Shown piece after piece: positions 34,504-42,892 of a stretch of 49,265 nt of DNA. The notes beneath the pieces were generated by a model. It was not told where the DNA came from, searched no databases, and was given only the letters and a program-made list of their open reading frames with translations. The translations under genes were made by a program, and so were the position numbers. The stretch's first letter is position 1. Each line of letters starts with the position of its first letter. This stretch comes from Ruminococcaceae bacterium UBA1730 (GTDB lineage: Bacteria > Bacillota > Clostridia > Oscillospirales > Acutalibacteraceae): contig DCII01000027.1 of NCBI GenBank assembly GCA_002315935.1, positions 1 to 49,265 on the forward strand, read 5' to 3'.

Positions 34504-35064
34504 TTATTTTGAAAAATCAATGACTTTAAGTCCGTCAACAATATATTTTATGCCCGAAAACGCCGTAAGGAACGCAGTTATTCCGAGAAGAATATTTGAA
34601 ACAAGCGAAAGAGAAGCAAAATTCAAGCCTAATGAATCAACTGCAAACAGTGCAAGCATGATGAAAATCGAAAAAACCATCTGGCTGACCGTTTTAAGCT
34701 TTCCCCATATTCCGGCAGCAATAACAACTCCCTGCGAAGCGGCAACAAGGCGGAATGAAGTTACAAGAAACTCCCTTGTAAGAATTACCATAACAATCCA
34801 TATGTTGCAATAACCCTGTTGCATAAAGGCAAGCAAAGCCGCAGTCGTGAGCATTTTATCTGCAAGAGGGTCACACAGCTTTCCGAAATCCGTAACGAGA
34901 TTATGCTTTCTTGCAATTTTTCCGTCAAGAAAGTCTGTTACCGATGCAACCGCAAAAATAAGGCAGGCAACAAGATAATGATAAGGAAAAGCAATAAGCA
35001 TTGCCGCAAGATAAAATGGGGTAAGAATAATTCTGATTAAGGTCAATTTATTCGGTAAATTCAT
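34504..35064 (-). CDS. pgsA: CDP-diacylglycerol-glycerol-3-phosphate 3-phosphatidyltransferase
   Basis: Integral membrane enzyme making phosphatidylglycerophosphate, the precursor of phosphatidylglycerol and cardiolipin. The CDP-alcohol phosphotransferase signature DGx2ARx8Gx3Dx3D is complete (DFLDGKIARKH ... GKLCDPLADK, about 46-72). Several hydrophobic helices cover the 186 residues. MNLPNKLTLIRIILTPF is a typical opening. It is the last gene of the recA-recX-rimO-pgsA unit and lies 1 base after rimO. The rimO-pgsA-recA neighbourhood is known in other clostridia. Confidence 0.95.
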   Translation of the reverse strand: MNLPNKLTLIRIILTPFYLAAMLIAFPYHYLVACLIFAVASVTDFLDGKIARKHNLVTDFGKLCDPLADKMLTTAALLAFMQQGYCNIWIVMVILTREFLVTSFRLVAASQGVVIAAGIWGKLKTVSQMVFSIFIMLALFAVDSLGLNFASLSLVSNILLGITAFLTAFSGIKYIVDGLKVIDFSK

Positions 35065-35065
35065 T

Positions 35066-36391
35066 TCAGCCTATATCCTTTCCGATAAGGTCATAATCAT
35101 TCACGCCGATTACTTCAACTTTTGCAAAATCGCCGTTATTATAGTTCTTGTTTGTTGTGAAAATTATTTTACCATCAATTTCAGGGGCATCCATATATGT
35201 TCTGCCGCTGTAGCTGTCGGAATAAGCATCGTAATCCTCAACTATAACACTGTATATATTTCCGATTCTTTCATTATTTTTAAGAAGAACTATTTCAAGC
35301 TGATCCTGCATGATGATTTCTCCTCTGCGGAGTTTAACATCCTCATCAACCTGTTCATCCATATCATATGCCGGAGTACCCTCCTGAGGCGAAAATTCAA
35401 AGCAACCGAGACGGTCAAATTCCATTTCATTGACAAATTCCGAAAGATTTTCGAATTCTTCTTCGCCCTCGCCGGGAAAGCCTACAATAAATGTTGTTCT
35501 GATAACTGCATCGGGCAATGCCGTTCTTATTTTATTGATTGTATTGCGAAGAAATTCAGAATTTCCTCTGCGGTTCATCCTTGCAAGAATTTTATCATCA
35601 GCGTGCTGAAGAGGCAAATCAATATAATGAAGAACCTTCGGCTGGCGTGCCATTGTTTCAAGAAGCTCATCCGTAATTTTATCGGGATAGCAATAAAGCA
35701 TTCTTATCCACTCAATGCCGTCAATTTCGCAAAGAGCATCAAGAAGCTCAGGAAGTCTTGATTTTCCGTAAAGGTCCGCACCGTAGTTGGTTGTGTCCTG
35801 AGCAATGAGAATAAGCTCCTTTGTTCCGGCGGCGGCAAGCTCCTTTGCTTCCTGAACAAGCGTTTCGAATTCAACGCTCCTGTAATTTCCTCTGATTGAC
35901 GGAATTGCACAATAGGTGCATCTGTTAGAACAGCCGTCTGCAATTTTAAGATATGACCAGTATTCCGGAGTTGTCAGAAGCCTTTCGCCGGTAAGCGGAA
36001 GAAGACTGTTATCCGGCATAGCATATTTCTTATCTCCCTCAATAGCTTCCCTGACAAGCTCTGCTATTTCGCCGTCTGCACCGATGCCGATAACAGCATC
36101 AACCTCGGGAATACTTTCAAAAATTGCATCCTTCTGCCTTTCGGCAAGACAACCTGTAACTATTATTTTACCGACAGTTCCCTCTTCCTTGAGCTGAGCC
36201 ATTTCGAGGATATTTTCAATTGCCTCCTGCGTTGCGGCATCAATAAATCCGCAGGTGTTGATTATAACTGCATCAACGCCCTCATAGCAATCGGCAATCT
36301 CAAAGCCGTTTTTATCGAGCTGAGCAAGCATTCTTTCGGCATCCACCTGATTTTTCGGACATCCTAGTGAAATCATACCTATTTTATACAT
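35066..36391 (-). CDS. rimO: ribosomal protein S12 methylthiotransferase RimO
   Basis: Radical-SAM enzyme that methylthiolates an Asp of ribosomal protein S12. The N-terminal domain has three cluster cysteines (ISLGCPKNQVDAE, INTCGFIDAA, VTGCLAERQ). The radical-SAM motif is CSNRCTYCAIP. A C-terminal TRAM domain follows (about 375-441). An open frame continues upstream into recX, but GGAGG lies 9 bases before the ATG at 36391, giving 441 residues and MYKIGMISLGCPKNQ, the family start. It overlaps the recX end by 8 bases. Confidence 0.95.
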   Translation of the reverse strand: MYKIGMISLGCPKNQVDAERMLAQLDKNGFEIADCYEGVDAVIINTCGFIDAATQEAIENILEMAQLKEEGTVGKIIVTGCLAERQKDAIFESIPEVDAVIGIGADGEIAELVREAIEGDKKYAMPDNSLLPLTGERLLTTPEYWSYLKIADGCSNRCTYCAIPSIRGNYRSVEFETLVQEAKELAAAGTKELILIAQDTTNYGADLYGKSRLPELLDALCEIDGIEWIRMLYCYPDKITDELLETMARQPKVLHYIDLPLQHADDKILARMNRRGNSEFLRNTINKIRTALPDAVIRTTFIVGFPGEGEEEFENLSEFVNEMEFDRLGCFEFSPQEGTPAYDMDEQVDEDVKLRRGEIIMQDQLEIVLLKNNERIGNIYSVIVEDYDAYSDSYSGRTYMDAPEIDGKIIFTTNKNYNNGDFAKVEVIGVNDYDLIGKDIG

Positions 36392-37013
36392 CGTCAAAAT
36401 CCTCCGTTTCAAGCTCAATATTTCTGAATGCAGAGTAAATATCAGACCAGCCATAGCCGAGCCGTTGAAGAGCGGCTATGGTCTTTTTTTTACCCTTTTC
36501 ATCAAACAGAAAGCGGTTATATTTCGTGTTAAGTAATTCTATAATACGCAAAACAGGGTCAAAGTCAAGTGTTTCACAAACATTTTCGGCAATTTCACGG
36601 GGAATCCCCTTCAAAATCATCTCATTGCGTATGCCACGGACACTCATGCCCTTTCGTTCGGAAAGCTTTCTTGCAAGGTTTTCGGCATATCTTTCATCAT
36701 CAACATAGCCAAGCTCTTCAAGGCGGTCAATCGCAGGGATAACATATTCTTTTTTGTGACCCTTCTGAACGAGCTTTGAAATCATTTCTCTCCTGCTGTG
36801 GTCGCTGTAAGAGAGCAATCGAAGCCCTGCAAGGAACGCAGAGCGGGAGCCGACGGAAAGAAAGAACTCCGCCAACTCCTGCTCATCATCAATATTCCGC
36901 TTCATGCAGTAAGGGCTGCTGAACCAGAATTCCGAATCAACCGTAAATCTGTATTCATCATCGCACGAAACATGAATCTTATTCTGTTTGCCGACACTGT
37001 AAGAAATTTTCAT
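36384..37013 (-). CDS. recX: regulatory protein RecX
   Basis: Modulator of RecA filament activity, 209 residues. An N-terminal beta-rich segment is followed by tandem three-helix repeats, including LRLLSYSDHSRREMISKLVQKG (first) and MSVRGIRNEMILKGIPREIAENV (second). A RecX-type end (ALQRLGYGWSDIYSAFR) follows. It lies 3 bases after recA and should be co-expressed with it under LexA control. Its stop codon overlaps the rimO start. Confidence 0.92.
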   Translation of the reverse strand: MKISYSVGKQNKIHVSCDDEYRFTVDSEFWFSSPYCMKRNIDDEQELAEFFLSVGSRSAFLAGLRLLSYSDHSRREMISKLVQKGHKKEYVIPAIDRLEELGYVDDERYAENLARKLSERKGMSVRGIRNEMILKGIPREIAENVCETLDFDPVLRIIELLNTKYNRFLFDEKGKKKTIAALQRLGYGWSDIYSAFRNIELETEDFDDV

Positions 37014-37016
37014 TTA

Positions 37017-38132
37017 TCAGTCTTCATCATCGTCAACAACAATATCAAGCTTTGCTCTTGCCTTTGCCTTGGTTGTAGGCTCAGAGGCAGGAACGGGAGG
37101 CATAATAACAGGCTGACGGACTCTCTTTGCCTTTGCTTCCTCATTTTTGGCTTTTATGGCAACAACAATTTTTTCTTCAATCTCTTTCGAAAGCTCGGGA
37201 TTATCAGCCAAAAGCTCTTTGACCTTATCTCTGCCCTGACCGAGACGCATATCACCATAAGAGAACCATGCACCGCTCTTCTGAACAATACCGAATTCAA
37301 CACCCAGGTCAATAAGCTCGCCTTCCTTTGAAATTCCGCTGCCGAACATAATATCAAATTCAGCAATTTTAAACGGAGGAGCAACCTTGTTTTTGACAAC
37401 CTTGCATTTAGTTCTGTTACCTACGAACTCGCTGTTTGCTCCTTTTAATTGCTCACCCTTGCGGACCTCAACACGGATTGAAGCATAGAATTTAAGAGCA
37501 CGACCGCCTGTTGTTACTTCGGGATTGCCGTAAGAAACTCCGACCTTTTCACGAAGCTGATTAATGAAAATAATTATTGTACCTGTTTTTGCAACTGCAC
37601 CGGCAATTTTACGAAGAGCCTGCGACATAAGTCTTGCATGAGAGCCAACATGAGCATCGCCCATATCACCCTCAATTTCCGCTCTGGGAACAAGAGCGGC
37701 AACCGAGTCAATAACAACAACATCAAGTGCACCGGAGCGGACAAGAGCTTCTGCAATTTCAAGAGCCTGTTCGCCGTTATCGGGCTGTGAAACCAGAAGA
37801 GAATCAACATCAACTCCGAGGTTTTCTGCATAGGTCGGGTCAAGGGCGTGCTCGGCATCAATAAACGCAGCTTCGCCGCCGTTTTTCTGTGCCTCTGCAA
37901 CAACAGAAAGAGCAAGTGTCGTTTTTCCCGAAGATTCAGGACCGTAAACCTCGATTATTCTGCCTTTGGGAAATCCTCCTATGCCTGTTGCAACATCGAG
38001 AGAAACAGAACCGGTTGAAATTGATTCAACGTTCATTCCGCTGTTTTCGCCAAGACGCATAATTGTTCCTCTGCCGTAAGTCTTTTCTATCTGGGCAAGT
38101 GCCGTTTCAAGAGCTTTCTGCTTATCTGCCAT
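37017..38132 (-). CDS. recA: recombinase RecA
   Basis: ATP-dependent strand-exchange protein and SOS co-protease, 371 residues. Walker A is GPESSGKTT at 64-72. VVIDSVAALVPRAEIEGDMGD is the Walker B and L1 region. Loop L2 is GNPEVTTGGRALKFYAS. The C-terminal tail is acidic (VVDDDED), as usual. The MADKQKALETALAQIEKTYGRG start is typical. Upstream are a good promoter and a LexA-like operator; recX follows. An Ala-rich, Lys-rich linker precedes the tail. Confidence 0.98.
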   Translation of the reverse strand: MADKQKALETALAQIEKTYGRGTIMRLGENSGMNVESISTGSVSLDVATGIGGFPKGRIIEVYGPESSGKTTLALSVVAEAQKNGGEAAFIDAEHALDPTYAENLGVDVDSLLVSQPDNGEQALEIAEALVRSGALDVVVIDSVAALVPRAEIEGDMGDAHVGSHARLMSQALRKIAGAVAKTGTIIIFINQLREKVGVSYGNPEVTTGGRALKFYASIRVEVRKGEQLKGANSEFVGNRTKCKVVKNKVAPPFKIAEFDIMFGSGISKEGELIDLGVEFGIVQKSGAWFSYGDMRLGQGRDKVKELLADNPELSKEIEEKIVVAIKAKNEEAKAKRVRQPVIMPPVPASEPTTKAKARAKLDIVVDDDED

Positions 38133-38155
38133 ATCTATACCTCCGAAATATTAAT

Positions 38156-38169
38156 CAAACAAATGTTCT
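38156..38169 (-). promoter_or_regulatory. LexA (DinR) operator of recA
   Basis: The minus strand reads AGAACATTTGTTTG, matching the Gram-positive SOS box CGAACRNRYGTTYG at 12 of 14 positions. It lies just downstream of the -10 element, where repressor would block the recA promoter. Confidence 0.75.
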
Positions 38170-38175
38170 GTATGT

Positions 38176-38204
38176 ATTATATAACATAGTTTGGAAAAAT
38201 GCAA
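38176..38204 (-). promoter_or_regulatory. promoter of the recA operon
   Basis: On the minus strand TTGCAT (38199-38204), 17 bases, TATAAT (38176-38181). Confidence 0.82.
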
Positions 38205-38258
38205 TAGCAAATTTTAAAATTTTCAAAAAAGATTTTAATAAAAAATTGAAAAAAACAC

Positions 38259-38287
38259 TTGCAATTTTGATAAAAGTCTGTTAATAT
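38259..38287 (+). promoter_or_regulatory. promoter of rpmB
   Basis: TTGCAA (38259-38264), 17 bases, TAATAT (38282-38287), 36 bases before the rpmB ATG. It diverges from the recA promoter. Confidence 0.75.
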
Positions 38288-38322
38288 ATCATCTGTTAAT
38301 TACTAACAAGGAGGTGTGACAC

Positions 38323-38511
38323 ATGGCAAAATGTGAATTCTGCGGTAAAAATGTGTCCTTCGGCATCAAGGTTTCCCATTCACACAGACGTTCAAACAGA
38401 ACATGGAAGCCCAACGTCAGAAGAGTTAAGGCTGTTGTAAACGGAACTCCCAAGAGAGTTTACGCTTGCACCCGTTGCCTTCGCTCCGGTAAGGTTACAA
38501 GAGCCGTTTGA
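38323..38511 (+). CDS. rpmB: 50S ribosomal protein L28
   Basis: A 62-residue, very basic large-subunit protein. MAKCEFCGKNVSFGIKVSHSH is the family opening. The Cys4 zinc-ribbon form is present (CEFCGK near the start and CTRCLRSGKV near the end). KPNVRRVKAVVNGT fits the rRNA-binding middle. It has a strong GGAGGTG ribosome binding site, its own promoter and a terminator, so it is probably monocistronic. Confidence 0.97.
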   Translation: MAKCEFCGKNVSFGIKVSHSHRRSNRTWKPNVRRVKAVVNGTPKRVYACTRCLRSGKVTRAV

Positions 38512-38530
38512 TTTAACGAACGCATGATTA

Positions 38531-38560
38531 AGAGACTGCTTCAGGCGGTCTCTTTTTCTT
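38531..38560 (+). terminator. intrinsic terminator of rpmB
   Basis: AGAGACTGC (38531-38539) pairs with GCGGTCTCT (38545-38553) with a 5-base loop, then TTTTTCTTTT. Confidence 0.92.
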
Positions 38561-38665
38561 TTGTCTATTTTCACAACTGAATTGTGCTTGAACATTTTCT
38601 CAAATACTACTTATTGTGATATATTACATTTATATATAGAAGATTCTCCGAATATCAAAATTATG

Positions 38666-38694
38666 TTTCCTTTTTCCGCTCAATTGTGTATAAT
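38666..38694 (+). promoter_or_regulatory. possible promoter of the dnaD-dnaI-tex operon
   Basis: TATAAT at 38689-38694 has only a weak -35 (TTTCCT at 38666-38671). It lies 32 bases before the dnaD ATG, and no better candidate is visible in the 166-base gap after the rpmB terminator. Confidence 0.4.
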
Positions 38695-38726
38695 ATGAGT
38701 CTATATTGTAAACTGGAGAATAATGT

Positions 38727-39704
38727 ATGTTTTATTCCTTTGACCCGGAAAAAATGAAATCAACTTTTTCAGTGCCGACAGATATTGTTGACAAGCTTCT
38801 GAAATTTACGGACTTTGAGCGTCTTAAGGTTTTGTTATATCTTCTTCGCTTCAACGGAAAAGAAATTGACATTGAAGCAATGAGCAAAGCAATCAACATT
38901 GAAATTGAAGCAATAAACAATTGCATTCAATATTATGAATATAACGGCTTTTTCAAAGAGGTTAACTCTGCCGAACCGATTAAATTTGTTCCTGCTACCA
39001 CAGAGAAGGTTAAACTGGAAGAACCACCCGCTGTCATTTCAAAGCCTTCAAGCGAAGAGATAGCACAAAGGATTGAAGAATCTCCCGAAATCGGTCATCT
39101 GATGGTTGAAGCACAGAGAAAGCTCGGCAAAACAATCGGTTATGACGGTCAGTGCACTCTTCTTTTGCTCCATGACCACTACGGACTGCCGATTGAAGTT
39201 CTTTTCATGCTCATAGAATATTGTGTATCGGTCAACAAAACAAATTATTCTTACATAGAGGCTGTCGGAAAAGACTGGGGAATTAAAGAAATTGATACTC
39301 TCGAAAAAGCGGCAATGCAGATTTCTTCGCTGAATAACGCAAATCAATTATGGACTGAATTTGCAAAATATGCCGGTCTTAACACCCCGAGACCTACTCT
39401 GAAACAGGCTGAATTTCTTCACCGCTGGAGAGATGAATGGAAATTCAGCAACGAAATGATATTCAGAGCCTATGATGAAATGGCAACATACACAGGAAAA
39501 CTCAATTTCAAATATATAGACAAGGTTCTGAACAGTTGGTATAACGAAGGCTATAAATCAACCTCGCAGGTTGATGAAGGTCAGAAGAAGCATATCGAAA
39601 CAAAAAAGAACGAAGAGAAGAAATCGGCTTCATATGACATTGCCGAGTTTATTAACCGTTCAATTCACGGAGAATTGAAATATGAAAGGAAAAAGAAAGA
39701 ATGA
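38727..39704 (+). CDS. dnaD: DnaD domain protein (primosome component)
   Basis: Replication-initiation protein of the DnaD/DnaB family, 325 residues. A winged-helix-like N-terminal part (about 1-75) is followed by a linker. The DnaD domain proper has the YIEAVGKDWGIKEIDTLEKA segment near 175-194. A second, related helical module (FLHRWRDEWKFSNEMIFRAYDE, then FKYIDKVLNSWYNEGY) lies near 235-285. A charged tail follows. The pairing with a DnaI-type loader, overlapping by 4 bases, supports a role in loading the replicative helicase. CTGGAG precedes the ATG. Confidence 0.88.
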   Translation: MFYSFDPEKMKSTFSVPTDIVDKLLKFTDFERLKVLLYLLRFNGKEIDIEAMSKAINIEIEAINNCIQYYEYNGFFKEVNSAEPIKFVPATTEKVKLEEPPAVISKPSSEEIAQRIEESPEIGHLMVEAQRKLGKTIGYDGQCTLLLLHDHYGLPIEVLFMLIEYCVSVNKTNYSYIEAVGKDWGIKEIDTLEKAAMQISSLNNANQLWTEFAKYAGLNTPRPTLKQAEFLHRWRDEWKFSNEMIFRAYDEMATYTGKLNFKYIDKVLNSWYNEGYKSTSQVDEGQKKHIETKKNEEKKSASYDIAEFINRSIHGELKYERKKKE

Positions 39705-40681
39705 GCTACAGCAATAAAACGCTCTCAAAAGCCACTCAGATTCTTTCCGAGAGAAGAGCAAAGGCACAGAAAACGAGAGAAGAAAGACATAATGAAATAA
39801 TAAATCTTATTCCCGATATTGCAAAATATGAAGCTCAGCTTTCTTCAAGCGGACTCGCCGTTATCAAAGCCTTCGGAATGGGAAACGATGCACAGAAATA
39901 CATTGATGACCTTTCAAGAATGAACCTCACAATTCAGCAGGCTATAGGAAATCTTCTTGAAAAGAACGGTTATCCGAGAGATTATCTCATGACTCCTTAC
40001 ACCTGCAAAAAATGCGAGGATACGGGATTTATAAACGGATATTTCTGCGATTGCAGAAAGGAAATACTCAAGGAAATTTCGAAAAATGAATTGAACAATG
40101 TTTCGCCATGCAAAAGATGCAGATTCGATAATTTCAATCTTGATTACTATCCCCTTTCTGTTGACAGTAACATGGGAAAATCTCCGAGAGAAAGAATGCA
40201 AACAGTATTCAATTATTGCAGGGATTACGCAAATGATTTTAATGAAGAATCGGAAAGTCTTTATTTCTTCGGCTCAACAGGTCTCGGAAAGACACATCTT
40301 TCCCTTGCCATTGCAAACACCGTAACCGAAAAAGGATATAATGTCATTTACGATTCGGCACAGAATATTCTCTCCTCGCTTGAAAGAGAAAAATTCGGAG
40401 GTTTAAGTGCCGGAATCAGAGAAAAAGAAATCCTCGATTGCGACCTGCTCATAATTGATGACCTCGGCTCAGAATTTTCAACACAGTTTACGGTTGCCGC
40501 AATATACAATATTATTAACACCCGTATCAACACATCAAAGCCAGTTATCATAAGCACAAATCTTTCAATTAATGAGCTTGAAGCAAAATATACCGAGAGA
40601 ATCGCATCAAGAATAATCGGAAATTACACTTCGATTTTCTTCCTCGGAAATGACATAAGACAGATAAAAAATAAACAATAA
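39701..40681 (+). CDS. dnaI: DnaC/DnaI-type helicase loader ATPase
   Basis: AAA+ ATPase that loads the replicative helicase at origin or restart sites. The 326 residues begin with a helical, basic N-terminal part. A zinc-like Cys cluster follows (CKKCEDTGFINGYFCDC, CKRC) at about 102-145. Walker A is GSTGLGKTHLSLA near 189. Walker B is LLIIDDLGSEF, and sensor 1 is VIISTNLS. The ATG overlaps the dnaD stop by 4 bases, indicating translational coupling. tex follows after 9 bases. Confidence 0.9.
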   Translation: MSYSNKTLSKATQILSERRAKAQKTREERHNEIINLIPDIAKYEAQLSSSGLAVIKAFGMGNDAQKYIDDLSRMNLTIQQAIGNLLEKNGYPRDYLMTPYTCKKCEDTGFINGYFCDCRKEILKEISKNELNNVSPCKRCRFDNFNLDYYPLSVDSNMGKSPRERMQTVFNYCRDYANDFNEESESLYFFGSTGLGKTHLSLAIANTVTEKGYNVIYDSAQNILSSLEREKFGGLSAGIREKEILDCDLLIIDDLGSEFSTQFTVAAIYNIINTRINTSKPVIISTNLSINELEAKYTERIASRIIGNYTSIFFLGNDIRQIKNKQ

Positions 40682-40690
40682 GGTGAATTT

Positions 40691-42853
40691 ATGGACATTA
40701 TCAGAGAATTAACAAATCAGTTCAAGCTCCAGACATGGCAGGTTGAAAACACGGTAAAGCTTCTTGACGAAGGTAACACGGTTCCGTTCATTGCCCGATA
40801 CAGAAAGGAAGCTCACGGCACTCTTGACGACCAGATTATCAGAGAGCTTTCCGAAAGGCTCGAATACCTTCGCAATCTTGACAAGAGAAGAGAAGAGGTC
40901 AGAGCATTGATTACAGCTCAGGAGAAAATGACCGAAGAAATCTCCGCCGCTCTTGACAATGCCGCAACCGTAACGGAAATTGATGATATATACAGACCTT
41001 TCAGACCGAAAAGAAAAACGAGAGCATCAGTTGCAAAAGAAAAGGGTCTTGAGCCTCTTGCAGATTCAATCTTTTCGCAGGAAGCAGATTCAGCTTCTCC
41101 GATTGAGCTTGCAAACGCATACATAAATGAAGAAAAAGGCGTTTCAACAGCCGAAGAAGCCTTGCAGGGTGCACTTGATATAATAGCCGAAAATATATCT
41201 GACAATGCCGATATTCGCCGCAGACTGAGAAATCTTTTCACGGTAATAGGAATTGTTACCGTAACAGCAACTGACAAAAACGCAGAAAGCGTTTACACAA
41301 ATTACTATGAATACAGCGAACCTGTCAACAAAATTGCAGGTCACAGAGTGCTTGCGATTGACAGAGGAGAAAGAGAAAAATTCCTCAAGATTGATGTTTC
41401 AATTGATGCGGTTAAAGCCAACAGCATAATTGCAACCGCAACCCTCAAGCCCGAAGGCTCTCCCTGCACGGAAGCGGTCAGAGAAGCCGGCATTGATGCT
41501 TATAACAGACTGATAGCTCCGTCAATCGAAAGAGAAATCAGAAACATGATGACGGATAACGCCGCCGCAAGTGCAATAAAGGTTTTTGCTCTCAACACAA
41601 AAGAGCTTCTTCTTCAGCCACCCGTCAAAGGAAAAATCGTTATCGGTCTTGACCCCGGTTACAGAACGGGATGTAAGGTTGCAGTTGTTGACCAAACGGG
41701 AAAGGTTCTTGACACAGGCGTTATTTATGTTACACATTCGGATGCTCAGAGAAATCAGGCAAAAGAGCTTATCAAGAGGTTGATTTCAAAGCATAACGCA
41801 AACTGCATTTCAATCGGCAACGGAACCGCTTCAAAGGAAACGGAAATGTTTGCCGCCGAGGTACTTCATGAAATAAGTGCAGATGTTTCGTATATGGTTG
41901 TCAGCGAAGCAGGAGCATCCGTTTATTCAGCTTCGAAGCTCGCCGCCGCAGAATTTCCGCAGTATGATGTTTCGCTCAGAAGTGCGGTTTCAATTGCAAG
42001 AAGACTTCAGGACCCACTCGCAGAGCTTGTTAAAATTGACCCGAAGGCAATCGGAGTTGGTCAGTATCAGCATGATATGCCGCCGAAGGAGCTTGATGCG
42101 GCACTTGACGCAGTTGTTGAGGATGCGGTTAACTCCGTAGGCGTTGACCTTAACACAGCCTCCGTTCCACTTCTTTCAAGAGTTTCGGGAATCAATTCAA
42201 CAGTTGCAAAGAATATTGTTGATTTCAGAGATGAAAACGGCGAATTTTCATCCCGTTCACAGCTTAAGAAGGTGCCGAAGCTCGGTGCAAAAGCATTCGA
42301 ACAGTGTGCAGGATTTTTAAGAATACCCGAAAGCAAAAATGTTTTTGACAACACCGGCGTTCACCCCGAAAGCTATGATGCGGCTAAAGCTCTGCTCAAC
42401 CTTTTTTCATACACTGCAAGCGACATAGGAACAGAAAAAATCGCTTCAATCGGGGCTAATGTTGAGCTTCTCGGCGAAGAAAAGGTTGCAGAAAAGCTCG
42501 GAATAGGTGTTCCGACTCTGAAGGATATTATCAAGGAGCTTATCAGACCTGCCCGTGACCCGAGAGACGAGCTTCCTCCTCCGATGCTTCGCACGGATGT
42601 TATGGACATGAATGACCTAAAACCCGGCATGGAGCTTAAAGGAACGGTCAGAAATGTCACCGATTTCGGAGCATTCATTGATATTGGCGTTCATCAGGAC
42701 GGACTTGTTCATATTTCGCAGATTACCAACAAATTTATCAAGCATCCTTCCGAGGTTCTCAAGGTCGGAAATGTTGTAACCGTATGGGTAATCGGCGTTG
42801 ATGTTGCGAAAAAGAGAATTTCACTCACAATGAAACAGCCTGTTTCAAAATAA
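40691..42853 (+). CDS. tex: RNA-binding protein Tex
   Basis: Transcription accessory protein of the Tex/YhgF family, 720 residues. The N-terminal helical region holds TVPFIARYRKEAHGTLDDQ. The YqgF/RNase H-like domain starts at about 316 (VIGLDPGYRTGCKVAVV). Helix-hairpin-helix repeats lie near 490-560 (TASVPLLSRVSGINSTVAKNI is partly seen). An S1 RNA-binding domain lies at about 645-715 (GMELKGTVRNVTDFGAFIDIG). Length is slightly under E. coli Tex. AAGGTG precedes the ATG. The gene ends at a strong terminator shared with the convergent gene. Confidence 0.95.
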   Translation: MDIIRELTNQFKLQTWQVENTVKLLDEGNTVPFIARYRKEAHGTLDDQIIRELSERLEYLRNLDKRREEVRALITAQEKMTEEISAALDNAATVTEIDDIYRPFRPKRKTRASVAKEKGLEPLADSIFSQEADSASPIELANAYINEEKGVSTAEEALQGALDIIAENISDNADIRRRLRNLFTVIGIVTVTATDKNAESVYTNYYEYSEPVNKIAGHRVLAIDRGEREKFLKIDVSIDAVKANSIIATATLKPEGSPCTEAVREAGIDAYNRLIAPSIEREIRNMMTDNAAASAIKVFALNTKELLLQPPVKGKIVIGLDPGYRTGCKVAVVDQTGKVLDTGVIYVTHSDAQRNQAKELIKRLISKHNANCISIGNGTASKETEMFAAEVLHEISADVSYMVVSEAGASVYSASKLAAAEFPQYDVSLRSAVSIARRLQDPLAELVKIDPKAIGVGQYQHDMPPKELDAALDAVVEDAVNSVGVDLNTASVPLLSRVSGINSTVAKNIVDFRDENGEFSSRSQLKKVPKLGAKAFEQCAGFLRIPESKNVFDNTGVHPESYDAAKALLNLFSYTASDIGTEKIASIGANVELLGEEKVAEKLGIGVPTLKDIIKELIRPARDPRDELPPPMLRTDVMDMNDLKPGMELKGTVRNVTDFGAFIDIGVHQDGLVHISQITNKFIKHPSEVLKVGNVVTVWVIGVDVAKKRISLTMKQPVSK

Positions 42854-42860
42854 TAATATA

Positions 42861-42892
42861 CGGCGGTCCGTTAATTCGGATCGCCGATTTTT
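42861..42892 (+). terminator. terminator between tex and the convergent ATP-grasp gene
   Basis: CGGCGGTCCG (42861-42870) pairs with CGGATCGCCG (42877-42886) with a TTAATT loop, then ATTTTT. The other strand also has a T-rich flank, so it may work both ways. The minus-strand gene stops inside the hairpin. Confidence 0.9.

Noticed and set aside
36392..36454. Upstream start of rimO inside recX
   Set aside because: The extra residues do not fit the family, and the ATG at 36391 has a well spaced GGAGG and the standard RimO N-terminus.
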